Shown: positions 1 to 11,783, counted from the first letter of the stretch. The stretch: 64,000 nt of DNA from Strigops habroptila (GCF_004027225.2 NC_046358.1:69149028-69213027); one strand, 5' to 3'. The notes: a model not told the origin generated them from the letters alone. Translations and numbers: made by a program.

Positions 1-110
1 ACAAAGACAGCCTGTGAGGAAAATCAGAGGGCACCATAACAATCTTCATTGTTGCTGGAGCACCATAAAACCAGCAAGATACACTTGGAGATGAAAAATC
101 AAAGCAACAC

Positions 111-136
111 AAAAAAAAAAAAAAAAAAAAAAAAAA
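111..136. repeat. A26 homopolymer run
   Basis: Twenty-six uninterrupted A residues lie just before a CR1 fragment. This could be the poly(A) tail of an old retroposed transcript or a simple homopolymer. The 110 bases to its left match nothing I recognise. Confidence 0.9.
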
Positions 137-147
137 GCCAAGTATGT

Positions 148-235
148 GATTCTATGGTATTTTGGACTGGTTTGGGTGGTTTGGGCTGGAAGGGACCTTA
201 AAGCTCATCCAGTCCCAACCCCCAGCAGAAGACTT
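148..235 (-). mobile_element. CR1 LINE fragment (3' end)
   Basis: On the plus strand this reads as the reverse complement of a CR1 3' tail: GATTCTATGG, then the GACTGGTTTGGGT block and GGACCTTAAAGCTCATCCAG. It is only about 90 bp long and diverges after the CCAACCCC block. Confidence 0.8.
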
Positions 236-315
236 TTTGTGACAGGCTTCCAGTCTAAATAAAAAGCACTTTCAGTTGAAATAAGGGGATTGTGAATAGA
301 ATTGTACAGTCTACT

Positions 316-592
316 CATAGACTCGCAGACTGGTTTGGGTTGGAAGGACCTTAAGGCTCATCCAGTTCCAACCCCCTGCCATGGGCAGGGACACCTTCCA
401 CTAGAGCAGGTTGCTCCAAGCCCCTGTGTCCAACCTGGCCTTGAACACTGCCAGGGATGGGGCAGCCACAGCTTCTCTGGGCAACCTGCGCCAGCGCCTC
501 AGCACCCTCACAGGGAAGAACTTCTGCCTAAGAGCTCATCTCAGTCTCCCCTCTGGCAGGTTAAAGCCATTCCCCCTTGGCCTGTCCCTGCA
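316..592 (-). mobile_element. CR1 LINE fragment, 3'-terminal 280 bp
   Basis: This is a reverse-oriented CR1 3' end with the conserved blocks in order: the CAGACTGGTTTGGGTTGGAA tail, CCACTAGAGCAGGTTGCTCC, GAACACTGCCAGGGATGGGG, CAGCGCCTCAGCACCCTCAC and the CTGGCAGGTTAAAGCC block. Proteins predicted across it are artefacts of the repeat. Confidence 0.93.
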
Positions 593-1364
593 TGTCTATC
601 AATATCCTTGCCTTGCAGAGGTCGACCCTCCACTTCCGAACACTGTGCAGGTTAATATGTGTGAAATGTTGCTCTGTGAGCATCAGATCTTCATGGCATC
701 ACCACCGAAGCCTGTGCCAGTGTACGCCTGCTGGGGATCCTGCAGAGGCTCAGGACACACATGGAAGCAGTCTCCCATCAGTGGGACACCCATCCTCTGC
801 CCCTCCTGCCATCCACACCTGCTGCTCAAGGCCACTTGGCATCTCCAGGTTTTGCCATTTCAAAGATGATATTGGAACACGGTGGCCCACAATGATGGAG
901 TTGTCTCCAGACATCCAAACACCCTGAACAAAGGCTGCAGCACTTCAGCTGGATGTAGATGGGTTAAGCACCACTGAGCATGGGTACTTCAAGAGCTCCT
1001 GGAGCACCTACAGGGACACCACTCACCATGAATCTCACTGGCTCTTGAATTTGGTCTCACTGCACCAACCACGAGCCCCATGTCTGAAATGGACCTCTCC
1101 ACACTTGAAGTACCAGGATGGCTCGAAACACTGGTTTCCATTTTGGTGTGCTGCTTGCAGCAAGAACACCACATCTCCAAGGGCCTGACCGACAATATAG
1201 TGCTGCCTCCACTCAACAGTCCCTCCATGCCCTTGAAGGATCTGCTGGCAGAGCGAGCACCCTCCATACAGCTGTATGAAGCATGCTGGCTCACAGCAGC
1301 TCTCAACAGCCAAAATCATGTTTGGAAACCCTCCACCCACAGCCCAAATTGGAGCCTCCCAGGT

Positions 1365-1710
1365 CATAGAATCATAAAGTCAACCAGGTTGGAAAAGACC
1401 TTTAAGATCATCAAGTCCAACCATTCCCCAGCATTGCCAAGGCCACCACTAAACCATGTCACTGAGGACTTCATCTACATGGTTTGTGAACACTTCCAGG
1501 GACAGTGACTCCACCACTGCCCTGGGCAGCCTGTTCCAATGCCTGACCACCCTTTGGGGAAGGGATTGTTCCTAATATCCAGTCTAACCCTCCCCCAACG
1601 CAGCTTGAGGCCATTTCCTCTTGTCCTATCACTTGTTCCTTGGGAGAAGAGACCATCCACCTCCTGGCCCAATTCTCCTTTCAGGTAGTTGTAGAGGTAG
1701 TTCAGATCCT
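1365..1710 (-). mobile_element. CR1 LINE fragment, divergent subfamily
   Basis: Its reverse-oriented tail differs from the common copies here (AACCAGGTTGGAAAAGACCT, then GATCATCAAGTCCAACC and CCACTGCCCTGGGCAGCCTG). It belongs to the same subfamily as the copy at 58190-58457. The left part continues through the block that encodes CTCTTCTCCCAAGG in sense orientation. Confidence 0.88.
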
Positions 1711-2440
1711 CTCCTCCTCCTGCCCTAGAGCTGTTGCAGGGCAAAGATCTCACCCCAGCTACCCTGAAGCACGACTGTTGCTGCTACCAGAAGGAAGGCA
1801 GCATTTTTCATCTTTAAAATAGGACAAAAGCATTGAATTTTAACCTTGTAATACAGATGACACCTACAAGAACGCAGGGTTGCCTCAACCTAAGGGGGCA
1901 TTTCAGAGCAAACACGTTTGCTAGCACAGCAGCAGCACATATGCAGCTCCAGGGTTAGGTACGACCAACCCTGCTGCGTTGCACCTGCCCGTGCTGTAGC
2001 ACAGACCTGCACACTGTGTCCTTATGGATTTTACCATCAGTTACTGAAGCAGTTTGAGAAGATAAGAAAAATAACAGCTCTTGGGACAATGGATGATTTA
2101 AGTAACAGGACAGGCAAAACACTGATTTTCTGGTCAAGGTTTTTTCATCTAGTTAGGTCTCTTGTCCACTCAGCCTCCAGAACCACGGGCCAAAGGGACT
2201 ACAGCCCGTGCTGTTATAACTGGCACAGAAGGAAACAGAACACAGGGCTATTTCTGTGTACATGACTGGGTGTGTGTTTGCAGAGAGCAATCACCTGCAA
2301 AGACAGGGAAGCGGTCTGATAAAACCCCCAAAAGGGCCAGGGAGCTCAGAAACTGGGCTGAGAAATAAGTTAAAATGGCATCTCTAAAAAGAAAGTAAAA
2401 AATGAAGGAGGATATTCCAGAGATGCACAGCACCTCTATT

Positions 2441-2670
2441 AGATCTTAGGCAGAAGTTCTTCCCTGTGAGGGTGCTGAGGCGCTGGCACAGGTTGCCCAG
2501 AGAAGCTGTGGCTACCCCATCCCTGGCAGTGTTCAAGGCCAGGTTGGACACAGGGGCTTGGAGCAACCTGCTCTAGTGGAAGGTGTCCCTGCCCGTGGCA
2601 GGGGGGTGGAACTGGATGAGCCTTAATGTCCCTTCCAACCGAAACCATGCCCTGAGTCTCTGATTCTATT
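2441..2670 (+). mobile_element. CR1 LINE fragment, 3'-terminal 230 bp
   Basis: Sense-oriented CR1 3' end running from TCTTAGGCAGAAGTTCTTCC through GAGGGTGCTGAGGCGCTGGC and the CCCTTCCAACC block to a terminal GATTCTATT. It is 5'-truncated, as is usual for CR1. Confidence 0.93.
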
Positions 2671-5390
2671 AAGCTGCCAGTTAAGTACAGCCTTTCAGTG
2701 TTCCCCCCTGCCTGTCTCTTCCCTAACCACTGATGGTTTAAACAGCAACTATTTTGTTTGAATCACATGAGGATTTTTGTCCAGATTTGATGCTGATATT
2801 GCAATGGCTGCAGCACTGCACAGCACACACAGGACATCAATCACTTCAGGGGTTGTATTTAGAGGAGAACAGTTGTCAAAGGTTTAAAATGAGATAATAT
2901 TGGCTGGCATCCCAATGGGGTGATGGAAATGAGACAAAGAGGAGGAAGAAAAGAGGAAGACAATCTAAAAAGCTCTGGCTATGTAAAAACACTATGAGCA
3001 AACAGAGGCCCTATAGGAAGAAACAATCTCTGAGCTGATGTTGCAACCTTACTTACAGCTTCTGCAGAAGCAAACAGATCTCTTTGATGGGGCCCTAGCT
3101 CTGAGCCATGACCCTCTACACCCCAGAGGAGTTTTCTTTCTCGTGAGTCCCAACTCATAGCAAAGTGTTTTGCTAAAATGGAGCTGAAGATTTTCACATG
3201 GGAGCTTCCTTCTTCCTCCTCTCTCTCTGCAATCAAATAGAAACCAGTATGACATAATGCTTCTGTATCGCTGCTCCTTCCGAGCCGAGCCTGGGCTGCC
3301 AGAGGAAGGTGAGGGGTAAAGGGAAAGAAAATGAGACTTGAGAAAGGAAGGGTGTAAAACCTCAGCTCCAAAACCATAGCTATTTTTGAGTGCAACGGGA
3401 AGATGCTCTGCTCCTGCAAGAGAGGGAGGCTGGAAAACAGGGAACAGCTGGAAACAAAAGCTGAAGGAGACAGAGCAGAGGAGGAGGAGACATTTTCCAT
3501 GGGCTTTCCTACGCAGCTTATAGACTGAAAGAACCAAACACAACCCCCCCACCCCTCCCCCCGCAGCAAGAGGAGTGCACAGTGCCATCATGGGACCTGG
3601 GTACAGCAAAACCCACTTGCTTTTTAAAAGTAAATACACAGAGAAAGTTCTAATCCCAGTTACTAAGGAACCCTCCACCCATGTCAGATTGGTACTGCTC
3701 AGTTCACATCAGCTCTGTGCACGCAGAAAAACATCATCAGCCATGTAACAGCAAACTCTCCACTCTGCAAGCCATCATAAGAGATTTCTAGCAGCCCGAC
3801 CAGCATGGTGCAGCTGAAGCATTCCTCACAGATCAATCCGACAGCCACCACAGGGATGTGATGGCAAGGCTGCACTTGTAACACTTTACCTCCATCCCCC
3901 TGCATCGGGGCACTAAAACCTCAAAACAAAACACTATTCCAATTAATAGAGTCATGCCAGAAAACAAACAGCAGTTTCTACTGCATGCAGCATCCCAAGT
4001 CCCAGCCCAGCTGGATGGTGAGTGTCTGTCCCCGTCAGGGACAACGCTGCTGGGGCTGACACATGGCCTGGAGAGGACAGGAGGCTGCACCAAAGCAAAG
4101 CAGCACCAGGATCAATGGTTCCCTCCCCACTGACGTCAAAGAGAGCCCTGACACTGCAGCAACGCCAGGATGAGCGCTGAGCTGCAATCCCAAACCCGTG
4201 CTCAATGTCTGTAGCGTCTGTATCTATGCCCAGAAGGTACCACCACATCAGCACTGGCCCTGCCTGAGGTTTTGGTGTATATGGGTGCACCCTGCAACTG
4301 TTTCTTGCATGCTCAAGAAGGGGAAGTTAGATGCTGCCAGGGATTGAGAGAGGTCCTATCCTTACAGAAGCTGCAGAACTTTAAAGCTGACCTGCTCAGC
4401 CACACACTCTGTTAAGGCTTGGGAAAAGCAAATAGAAGCAGTGTATGTAGCAGGACCTCCAGCCAAACAGGCAGCAAGCACAGGGGCTGTGGAGGAGAAG
4501 CAAGAGACCAGCTTCCCTGGTCAGTCCAGGAAACTTGAAGCTTGGAGAAGCATCCCCTCACACACCCTCCATCCCTGCCTACCTTTGCTGTGGTACAGAT
4601 GATCTCCAGGTTGGCCAGTAACTAACTTGAAGACTGTGACAAAGCAAAGCAGAACAGTTTTACAAGTGATGTTTCTGGATGCACACTGGGAACCCAGGGT
4701 GTTACAGGACATACCCAGAGAGTAGCTGCTGTAAAGAAAGACCTGGAAGGGCCAACTTGGTGACCTACAGATTTACACAGCTGTACAAAAACAACCAGAG
4801 GGAAGAGACAGCCAAAGATGTGGGTTGCTCGAATAACAACCTAGTAATTAAACAGCAGTCACGAAATCCTCAGGCAAACAGCACCAGCTGGGAGGGTCCT
4901 GAGCACCTCCAAGCGCTGTGCAGTGTCTTCAGCCTCTCTTCATAAACACTGCCTCTCCCTGTCCTCCTGCCCAGGGAAAGGGCACAGAGCCACGCTGACC
5001 CAGAGTCTTCTCTCTACCCCAACACTAAGCCATGGTGGGGTCACCCTCCTGCCCGAAAGCTGAATTCCTCCCATTTTCAGCTACAGGAGAAGAGCTTTTG
5101 AGAAAGATCCAGTTCATATCTGGACCATAAAACCTATTGGTAGCTATTGCAAATAAGCATTCAGTTGCCTTTTTCCTAACGTTTCCATTTGGATAGCAGT
5201 GAGATAACAGAGCACCTAAGGATAGTGCTTGAATAAAGGCTGAGGGATGGGGTTCAGAGAAGGTACCAGAGTCACTGCATTAGGGCTGGACACAGCACCA
5301 ACCCTGCTGCAGGGCAATGCTTTTGCTTTAGCTTTCACACGCTCTTTGAAAGGCCATCAGAGTGCAGGCAGAATGCTTCATCCGCATCAC

Positions 5391-5396
5391 TTTATT
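5391..5396 (-). terminator. Isolated AATAAA hexamer
   Basis: A minus-strand AATAAA lies inside RAB40C intron 1. No coding exon precedes it, so it is most likely chance; it could serve premature intronic polyadenylation. It is listed only so the reader knows it was seen. Confidence 0.12.
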
Positions 5397-8300
5397 AATA
5401 CAAGCCAAGGACAGGGAAAAACATAAAAATAAGAATCCATCCCCTTTCTAGTCAAAGCCATCTGCTCAGAAACATGCTCTACTCTTTCCCTAACACACGT
5501 TTCCCCTTTCCTATGGGAACAGCAGCAGGTGGGGGGAAGGCTGCTGCAGAAAGAGCCCTCCATCATGTGAGGATGGAGCACATCACACTCACATCTGCAT
5601 GGTGAGACCAACCCTGGCCCTGTTCCTAGTGCATGTGGGGCACCATCTCACACAGCAGCCACAGCACCACCAGGAGCCTCCCCTGACTCAACCCGTGGTG
5701 ATGCGGCCCCAGCAAGCCAACAAACCAGCCAGGCAAGAGCATTTCAGCACAGGAATAACTAGATATTCCAGAGTGGATGTATGACACAGGAGTGACAAAG
5801 CCATGGGCCCTTCAGGTGAGGGAAAGCCTTGCCTGCCTTTTGCGGGATATAGACCACCCCTACTTTCACATGCAGCTCCACCACATCTCAGTGTCCAAAA
5901 CCACCCTGAGACATTCCTGTCCTGCTTCGGTGCTTGGGGAAGGATAAGGACAAACCCCAAGCAGGCAATTTAAGCATCAAAGTGAGAAGTGATCTGTGTA
6001 GTTGACTCGTATGTGTGGCTCAAGGCACACAGGTTTGCTCTAGACAGCCATAACCCTGTGGCTCACAGCACAGGAGCCAGAGCCTGTACCCTGGGAGCAG
6101 GAGCAAGTGCCCAGAGGAGAGGATTCCCCCTGCATTCAGAGGAAAAGCAGGAATTTTGCTTCCAGGGTGAGGTCCTCCAGCTATCAAGGGGAGCAGCAGT
6201 GCTCCAAGAATGGCATCCTGTCTCCACAACTGCAGATCTGGGGAGTGGGGGGAAAGCTGGGAAGAAGGACAACACTGGAAGTCCAGAAGAACATTCATGT
6301 CCTCCCAAAAGCCCCCGTTTTCACCAATATGCAAGTACTGAGGCTTAATACAGGATCTTTTGTGGATGGCCACAAAAAAGCAACATCTTAGTGCAACTCC
6401 TGGGGTGGGAGGTGACAATATCCAGGCATGGGACATAAACACACAGGGAGCACACTTGGCCTGATGCTCCTGGAGGCTGATATATTTGGTAACTTCAGCA
6501 TGAACATAGTAGGAAAAATTGGACCTCAAATTCCTCCTCAAAAATGCCATCCTTATGTCAACCAGCAGTTCTGCACTCAGTGCCCTTGCAGCTCAGGGGC
6601 AGCAATAATCACAAGCATCACTCACACCTCTTACTGTAGAGGCCAGTGGCATCCAGGGAGTAACAACCACCTCCACTTACATGGACCAGATTTATTTCTA
6701 ACAGCAGTTAAATAAAGGACATTGCTACGGTTTTATACACAATAGGAACTGTGGTGTCTAATTTAAGATGTGCCGGATTTAGAACGAGGTGCCAAGCTGT
6801 AAGGCTGTGCTGAGAAGTGATGCTTCTGCTCAGGGATCCTGAGTGAGGATGGACAGAAGCAACTACAGTGCTTGAAGACAGACACAGCTCATACTGTGTC
6901 CAAGGCTTTCAGACGCTGGACACAAGCAAGCAGAGACCACGGCTGCTTACAGCTCACAGAAGTGATGCTGATAGCCTCTTTTCAGGCTTTCTTTCTCATC
7001 ATTTGGTTGCCCCTGTTCCAACACTCAGAAGCCCATGGAGAAGAGAGGAATCCCTCTAACACTTTTCTAGAGACCAGGTGGGCAGCAGAAGAGCAGCAGC
7101 AAAAACGCAGCTTCATTTACAGAGCTTCACTTTTAAAGGGATGCCTGCCCAGAGCTGAAGGGACAATCCATTTCTGGTTACTGCACTGCAATAACCTGTG
7201 TCAAAACAGTTATAAGTAGCCAACACAGTAAAAGTAGCAGACTAACAAGACAGAGAAGGTACAACAGCCTTACCCCTGCCCGTTAGAGATCTGGCCTTGA
7301 CAGGAGATGCCCCAAGCCCAAGATCAACCCAAAGCATACTCCATTTTACACCAGTAACGGCAAGTTCTGTCTTCCAGACAGATCAAACACATAGTAGAAG
7401 ATACAACCCTTGTTTCAAATTGGGATGTGGAGTCTCGGGGGGGATGAGGAGGAGGATGACACACAAGTGAAAAATTTATGAAAAGAGCCTCTACATAACA
7501 TCCCACCATTGTAGTTTTGGGACAGCACACGTTAAGAAAGGAGGCCAGGCACTAGCTGTTCACAAAATCCAAGTGCCCTCATGTCAGGGGATGGTCTCTG
7601 TCAGGGCAGAGTGGAAGCACGCCGCATGTCAGTACGCACATCCCAACTGCACCACAGACAGGGAGTTTGATTGCCAAGGCTGTAAGGAATAGCAGCACCA
7701 GCAGATTCGCTCAGATTCCAAAGCTACTCCATCTGATTATCCACAAGGCGCGTAGCTTCACAGAAGCAACAGAAGCAGAGACTATCAGAGCATGTATCAC
7801 TGTGAAAAAGCAGTATGTGACCCAGTTCTCTGATTAGGGATGGGTTCAATTGCCCACAGAACATGAGGGAAGGCTCTGAAAATATCAGTTCACTGAGATT
7901 TCTCCTTCCAGAAAGATATTGGTGTTTTGCTGTTCTGAAGTAGCAGGTACAGAAACAAAGCTGTTACAGTGATGGTGAAAGTCACCGCTGCCTGGGTTTA
8001 TCTATCTATCAAAGAACCGACCACACACTCACTTTGCAATCCTACTTATTACCCTGCTTCGAAACAGCGGCCAAACCCACTTCTATCAGAAGACAATTCC
8101 AACTTTAACACTCCAAACAAGAACGCTGTTACACTCTCCATCCCCGTCCACATGGTAAACGTGAACCCCAGGGAGCAGCTCTACAGCTCCCAGATGAGGC
8201 AGGTTCTTCAGAGACACAAACTCTCTTCAGGGAAGCTTTGAAAGCACCAAGCATCTCCTCGAAGGCAAACCACACCAGCTCAGCCAGACACCCAAGGAGA

Positions 8301-9278
8301 TGAATGATACCACAACCTGCCAGTTCCAGAATCTGCTGCTCTCATTTCACAAGCAGCCTGAATTCTGAGTCACCACCTCCCTGTAAACCTCCCTGGAGCA
8401 GGTGCCCACTTGCATCAGCTCCTATAAAGCTGGTAGCAGCTCTGAGGAGCGAGCACACAGCCAGGAGCAGAGCCACACAGTCCTAAATTCAGCCAGCTTC
8501 AACACAGCACACTGAGAAGCACCCAATGCCCTCAGATTCCTGCTTACAGGCAAAACTAAGCATCACCTGCTCCAGCCCTGGGGTTGATGCAAAGATAATG
8601 CAGGGTCTGAACTGGATCAGTGCTGTCAAGCCCTTGGGGATGCTATTTTGCACAGAAGCGGCAGGGAAATCTGTCATCACAGATTGAAAACTACCCCAGG
8701 ACCTGCACCCTGCCAGGCTGTGTCATGCTTTAACTGCGGTGAAAGGATGCAGGAAATAGTACAGCGCCGCTCCTTGGCTCTTAATTATGGTCTTGTGACA
8801 CTGTAGTTAATGGTCTGTCATGGGCTCCATTAGGAACCTTGATGTTTGCAGGAGGCGGACCAACAGAGCCAGCTTCCAAGCAACAGCAGCTCTGGCCTGG
8901 AAACATGGCTCACGTTCTTTTGTTACAGACCCTGCTTCCTCCAGTACAGCTTGGTCCTTGTGTTCACCCCTGAGGTGGCGATGGGGACTCAACTGTACTC
9001 CGTATGGGAGTGCTGAGGCCTCAGGAAGGGTCCAGCTGTGCTGCGGGATCTGCACATCCAGGGGTTACATCAGACACTGTCCCCTCTCTGGCCAAATTCT
9101 CCTGTGGATCTTTAGGATTTTAAGGAACAGCTGTGGCCTCCCCGCTGCCCGAGCCCTGACAAACCAGGCTATGCTTCCATATAATAACAATCCAACAAAG
9201 GGAAAACCAAAACAACCGCTCGGGCCGAAACGCTGCCCCCCCCCCGGGCAGCAGCCCCCATCCCCCGGCCCCCGTTAC

Positions 9279-9420
9279 CGTTGCTGTAGGCGTAGGGGGA
9301 CTCGGAGGCGCCGTCCTGCAGGCTCTCCAGGATCTCCCCCTTGCCCACGTCGCTGTCTCCCACCAGCAGGAACTTGAGGAGGTAATCGTAGCTCTTCACC
9401 GGGCTGCCCTGGGTGCCCAT
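9279..9420 (-). CDS. RAB40C: RAB40C, first coding exon (Rab-like GTPase of a CUL5 ubiquitin ligase)
   Basis: This exon encodes the first 47 residues plus one base of the next codon. It starts [20 protein letters not shown] and contains the P-loop [10 protein letters not shown] (residues 21-30) and [15 protein letters not shown]. It ends in a GT donor (GTAACG) directly after phase 1, where the family continues with the IDYKTTT switch region. The ATG at 9420 is preferred over the in-frame one at 9432 because the family protein starts with MG[ST]QGSPV. YAYSN and the serine-rich start fit RAB40C better than RAB40B (from memory). RAB40 proteins combine a Rab-like GTPase domain with a C-terminal SOCS box that recruits Elongin B/C and Cullin-5. 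The usual Ser/Thr after the P-loop lysine is Gly, a known RAB40 oddity that should weaken Mg2+ and nucleotide binding. Later exons are outside the window. Confidence 0.95.
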
Positions 9421-9775
9421 CCTCCCTCTCATCAGCGGGGAGGCCCGATCCGCATCCTCCGCCGCCCGCCGGGCTGAGGGAGCGAGGGACGCCGCCGGGG
9501 CCTCTCCCCCCGCTGCCGCTCACAGCCGGCGCCGCTCGCCGCGCATCTTCCGCCGAGGGACGCGCTGGGGACCTGCGGCGGGAGGAGCAGGAGGAAGAAG
9601 AGGAAGAGGAGGAGGAGGGCGCAGCCCGGCCCCGCGGCTCCTCAGCGCCCCCGCCGCTGACAAAGCCCCCGCGCCCGCCCGCACAATGCGCCGCCGCCCC
9701 GCCAGGCCCCACGGCCCGAGCCCGCCCCGCCGCCGCCGCCCGGCCTGACTGACCGACCGACGGACCCACCTCACA

Positions 9776-9849
9776 GCCGAGCCGAGCCGAGCCGAGCCGA
9801 GCCGAGCCGAGCCGAGCCGAGCCGAGCCGAGCCGAGCCGAGCCGAGCCG
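9776..9849. repeat. (GCCGA)14 pentanucleotide microsatellite in RAB40C promoter/5' UTR
   Basis: Fourteen perfect GCCGA units run from 9776 to 9845, followed by a partial GCCG. On the minus strand, in the direction of RAB40C, it reads (TCGGC)n. It lies 356 bp upstream of the RAB40C ATG inside the CpG island, so it is either in the 5' UTR or just upstream of transcription start. A short GACC repeat lies next to it at about 9750-9762. Confidence 0.97.
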
Positions 9850-10054
9850 CTCCGCCGCCGCCTCACCACAGCCTCCGCCGCGCAGCGCCCGCTCGGACCG
9901 AGGCAGACGCGGCGCAAGACCCACCCCCCCGCCTGGCGACCGCCGCTCCCATAGGCTCAGCCACGCGTCTGTCAAAGCCGGCCCCGCCCCGGTTCGCCTC
10001 GAGGGGCGGGGCTGCGAGGCGGTGCCGGCGGAGGGACAGGCGGTGGCGCTGCGG

Positions 10055-10080
10055 ACTACAAGTGCCGGCATGCCTTGCGC
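10055..10080 (+). promoter_or_regulatory. ZNF143/THAP11-type promoter element
   Basis: The 26-bp segment starts ACTACAA and continues with GGCATGCCTTGCGC. It closely resembles the long bipartite motif ACTACAA-TCCCAGCATGC-CTGCGC bound by ZNF143 and THAP11 in CpG-island promoters, with mismatches in the central TCCCAG part. It lies about 640 bp upstream of the RAB40C ATG, at the outer edge of the island. Confidence 0.6.
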
Positions 10081-10164
10081 GGGGCGGCCGTGGCGGCGCG
10101 GGACATGAGGGGACAGCGAGTTCGGAGGGGAGTGGCGGGGGACAGTGGCGTATGCGGGAACGGA

Positions 10165-10410
10165 TGTGGGGTTCAGGTGTGGGGGGCACTCAGGACTGGG
10201 GGCATCCAGGACTGGAGGGGGATCCAGGAATGGGGGGATCCAGGAATGGGGGTCATCCAGATGGGTGAGCATTTGGGGGGGGGATCCATTTATGGGGGCA
10301 TCCAGATGTGGGGAAGGCATCCAGGATTGCGCGGCATGCAGTATTGGGGTGCACCCAGGATCGGAGGGCATGTAGGATTAGGGGGCACCCATGGTTGGAG
10401 GGGATCCAAT
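10165..10410. repeat. G-rich minisatellite with about 16-18 bp units
   Basis: Degenerate tandem repeats of the form GGGGGCATCCAGGACTGG; two adjacent 16-bp units (10221-10252) are identical. The plus strand is strongly G-rich. Long open frames on both strands here are products of the repeat and should not be called genes. Confidence 0.85.
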
Positions 10411-11783
10411 TGCCTTTCCCAATGGCTCTGATGGCAGCCCTCCCTCAGAGCTCCTCTGCTGCACATCCCACCCGCCTCCTCCTCCTGCTCTGCTCCCGGG
10501 CCCCTGCTCTTCAAGTTCAGAAGCAGCGAGAGTTCTTGCTTTTATAAAACATTAATTGCTGCCCAAACCTATCTTTTCCTGCATGGCTCATCCACCATCC
10601 TCCCTTGGGGATCGCTCTGTCAACAGGCCATGGGCTTGTGGATAACCTCCAACACTGACTCCTCTGCCAAAGTTCCCCCAAAAGTGGGGCTGGAAAAGGG
10701 GAATCTGTAAAATGGGCTGAAGCGGCGCGGTCCAAGACCAGGCAATGTCAGCCAGCAAAGCCCAACTGGCTCCACCACCCTGCCCAGGCAGCCAAGGGTC
10801 CCGCCACCCTCAAGGTGACAGATTGGCAACGTGCAGTGCTGGGGACTGGGCAGTGATGAATGCATCAGTCCTCAGCTGGCTGAGACACGAGCTCTGAGCA
10901 CTCCATGTGGTATTGGGACCCTGCCACCTCTGGCTCTGGGGACAAGGGACCTGCCTGTGCTCCAGCGAGCTGCATCCAGCATGGCTGGGGGTGATGCTCT
11001 TAGCCGCTTTGGTGCTCCCAGCCTGGCCCCATCTCTTCTCCTGTTGCCCGAGGGCTCATCTGCTGCCTCGGAGCCTCAAGGTGCGAACTCCTCTGGAGGG
11101 GCTGGTTTCCATGAGGGATTTGTATCCCCACGGGTAAGGGGATCCATGCTCAGTGCTGCCCAGTTTGGTTTGTCTGTATGGCAGGGGCTGAACACAACCC
11201 TCCCTGTCCTCCCATCTGACATACCAAAGAGCCCGGCTGACCTGGCCTCTGCAAGAGCAAGAGGAAATAGCAGAAAAAAGCAAACTGAAATAGCAGATAA
11301 AGGCAGAATGAAATAGCAGATGTCCTCCTGACTCTATCTGAGCTGCTGCCACCCACAACCACATTCCCTGGGGAGCAGGGGCTCAGAGGGTAAAGGCTGT
11401 GCAGAAACTCTCAGAGAGCAAGGGAAGTGGAAAGGGGGAACCTGTGCGTACTCGGATTGCTTGGGAGAGAAAATCCATTCCTCTCATTGCCGTCCATCAT
11501 TGGATCCAAAGTGGTGGGGAGCGGGCAAGAGGAGAAGGATGGGCAGGAATCTTCTCGATGTTGTTTCTCCTTTTTCACACCCTGTTTCTCAGTCCTGCCA
11601 CTTGCCCAGGGCCAGCCCCAGAGCCCTGGTTTATGGCTCATTCAAGTGATTTCTCATTTCCTTGGTCTGATGGTGGAAACCAAACTAGAGCCCACATTGA
11701 CAGGAAGCATCACGAGAGAGGAGCAGCGCAGAGAAGGCAGTGGGGTTGTTCCAGGAGCTGATGGTAGCGCACTGCAGGAGGGA

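Larger units (their letters stand above)
1..9278 (-). other. RAB40C: RAB40C intron 1 (partial, 5' part)
   Basis: This stretch follows the splice donor of RAB40C coding exon 1 on the minus strand and runs off the left edge. I looked for the next RAB40 exon, which should encode the IDYKTTTILLDGRRVKL segment, and for the SOCS-box exon on the minus strand, and saw neither, so the remaining exons probably lie outside the window. It contains an A26 run and four CR1 fragments, listed separately. The other open frames here look like chance: they overlap each other in several frames and match no family I know. Confidence 0.75.
9190..10150 (-). promoter_or_regulatory. RAB40C: RAB40C CpG-island promoter
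   Basis: Base composition changes abruptly to very GC- and CpG-rich DNA around RAB40C coding exon 1 and stays so for almost 1 kb upstream. GC boxes are visible near 9981-10012 (CCCCGCCCC and GGGGCGGGGC). A (CCGAG)n tract and a ZNF143-like site lie inside. There is no clear TATA box, as is typical of a housekeeping promoter. The exact transcription start and 5' UTR structure cannot be read from sequence alone. Antisense (plus-strand) transcription from the same island is possible. Confidence 0.85.

Noticed and set aside
302-655. Recurring predicted peptide around SNLALNTARDGAATASLGN in many open frames across the window
   Set aside because: Every occurrence lies in a CR1 fragment and is a translation of CR1 3' sequence on one strand or the other. 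It is not a gene family.
2979-3678. Two overlapping minus-strand open frames of about 200 codons
   Set aside because: They overlap in different frames, are rich in Ser, Leu and Phe from pyrimidine-rich DNA, and match no family. They lie in RAB40C intron 1.
1-9278. Search for RAB40C exons 2 onward
   Set aside because: No IDYKTTT, WDTSGQGRF or SOCS-box coding was seen on the minus strand, so these exons are taken to be outside the window.
9520-10371. 283-codon minus-strand open frame across the RAB40C CpG island
   Set aside because: It is open because of GC-rich DNA, the (CCGAG)n repeat (RLGSA repeated) and the G-rich minisatellite. RAB40C starts downstream in another frame.
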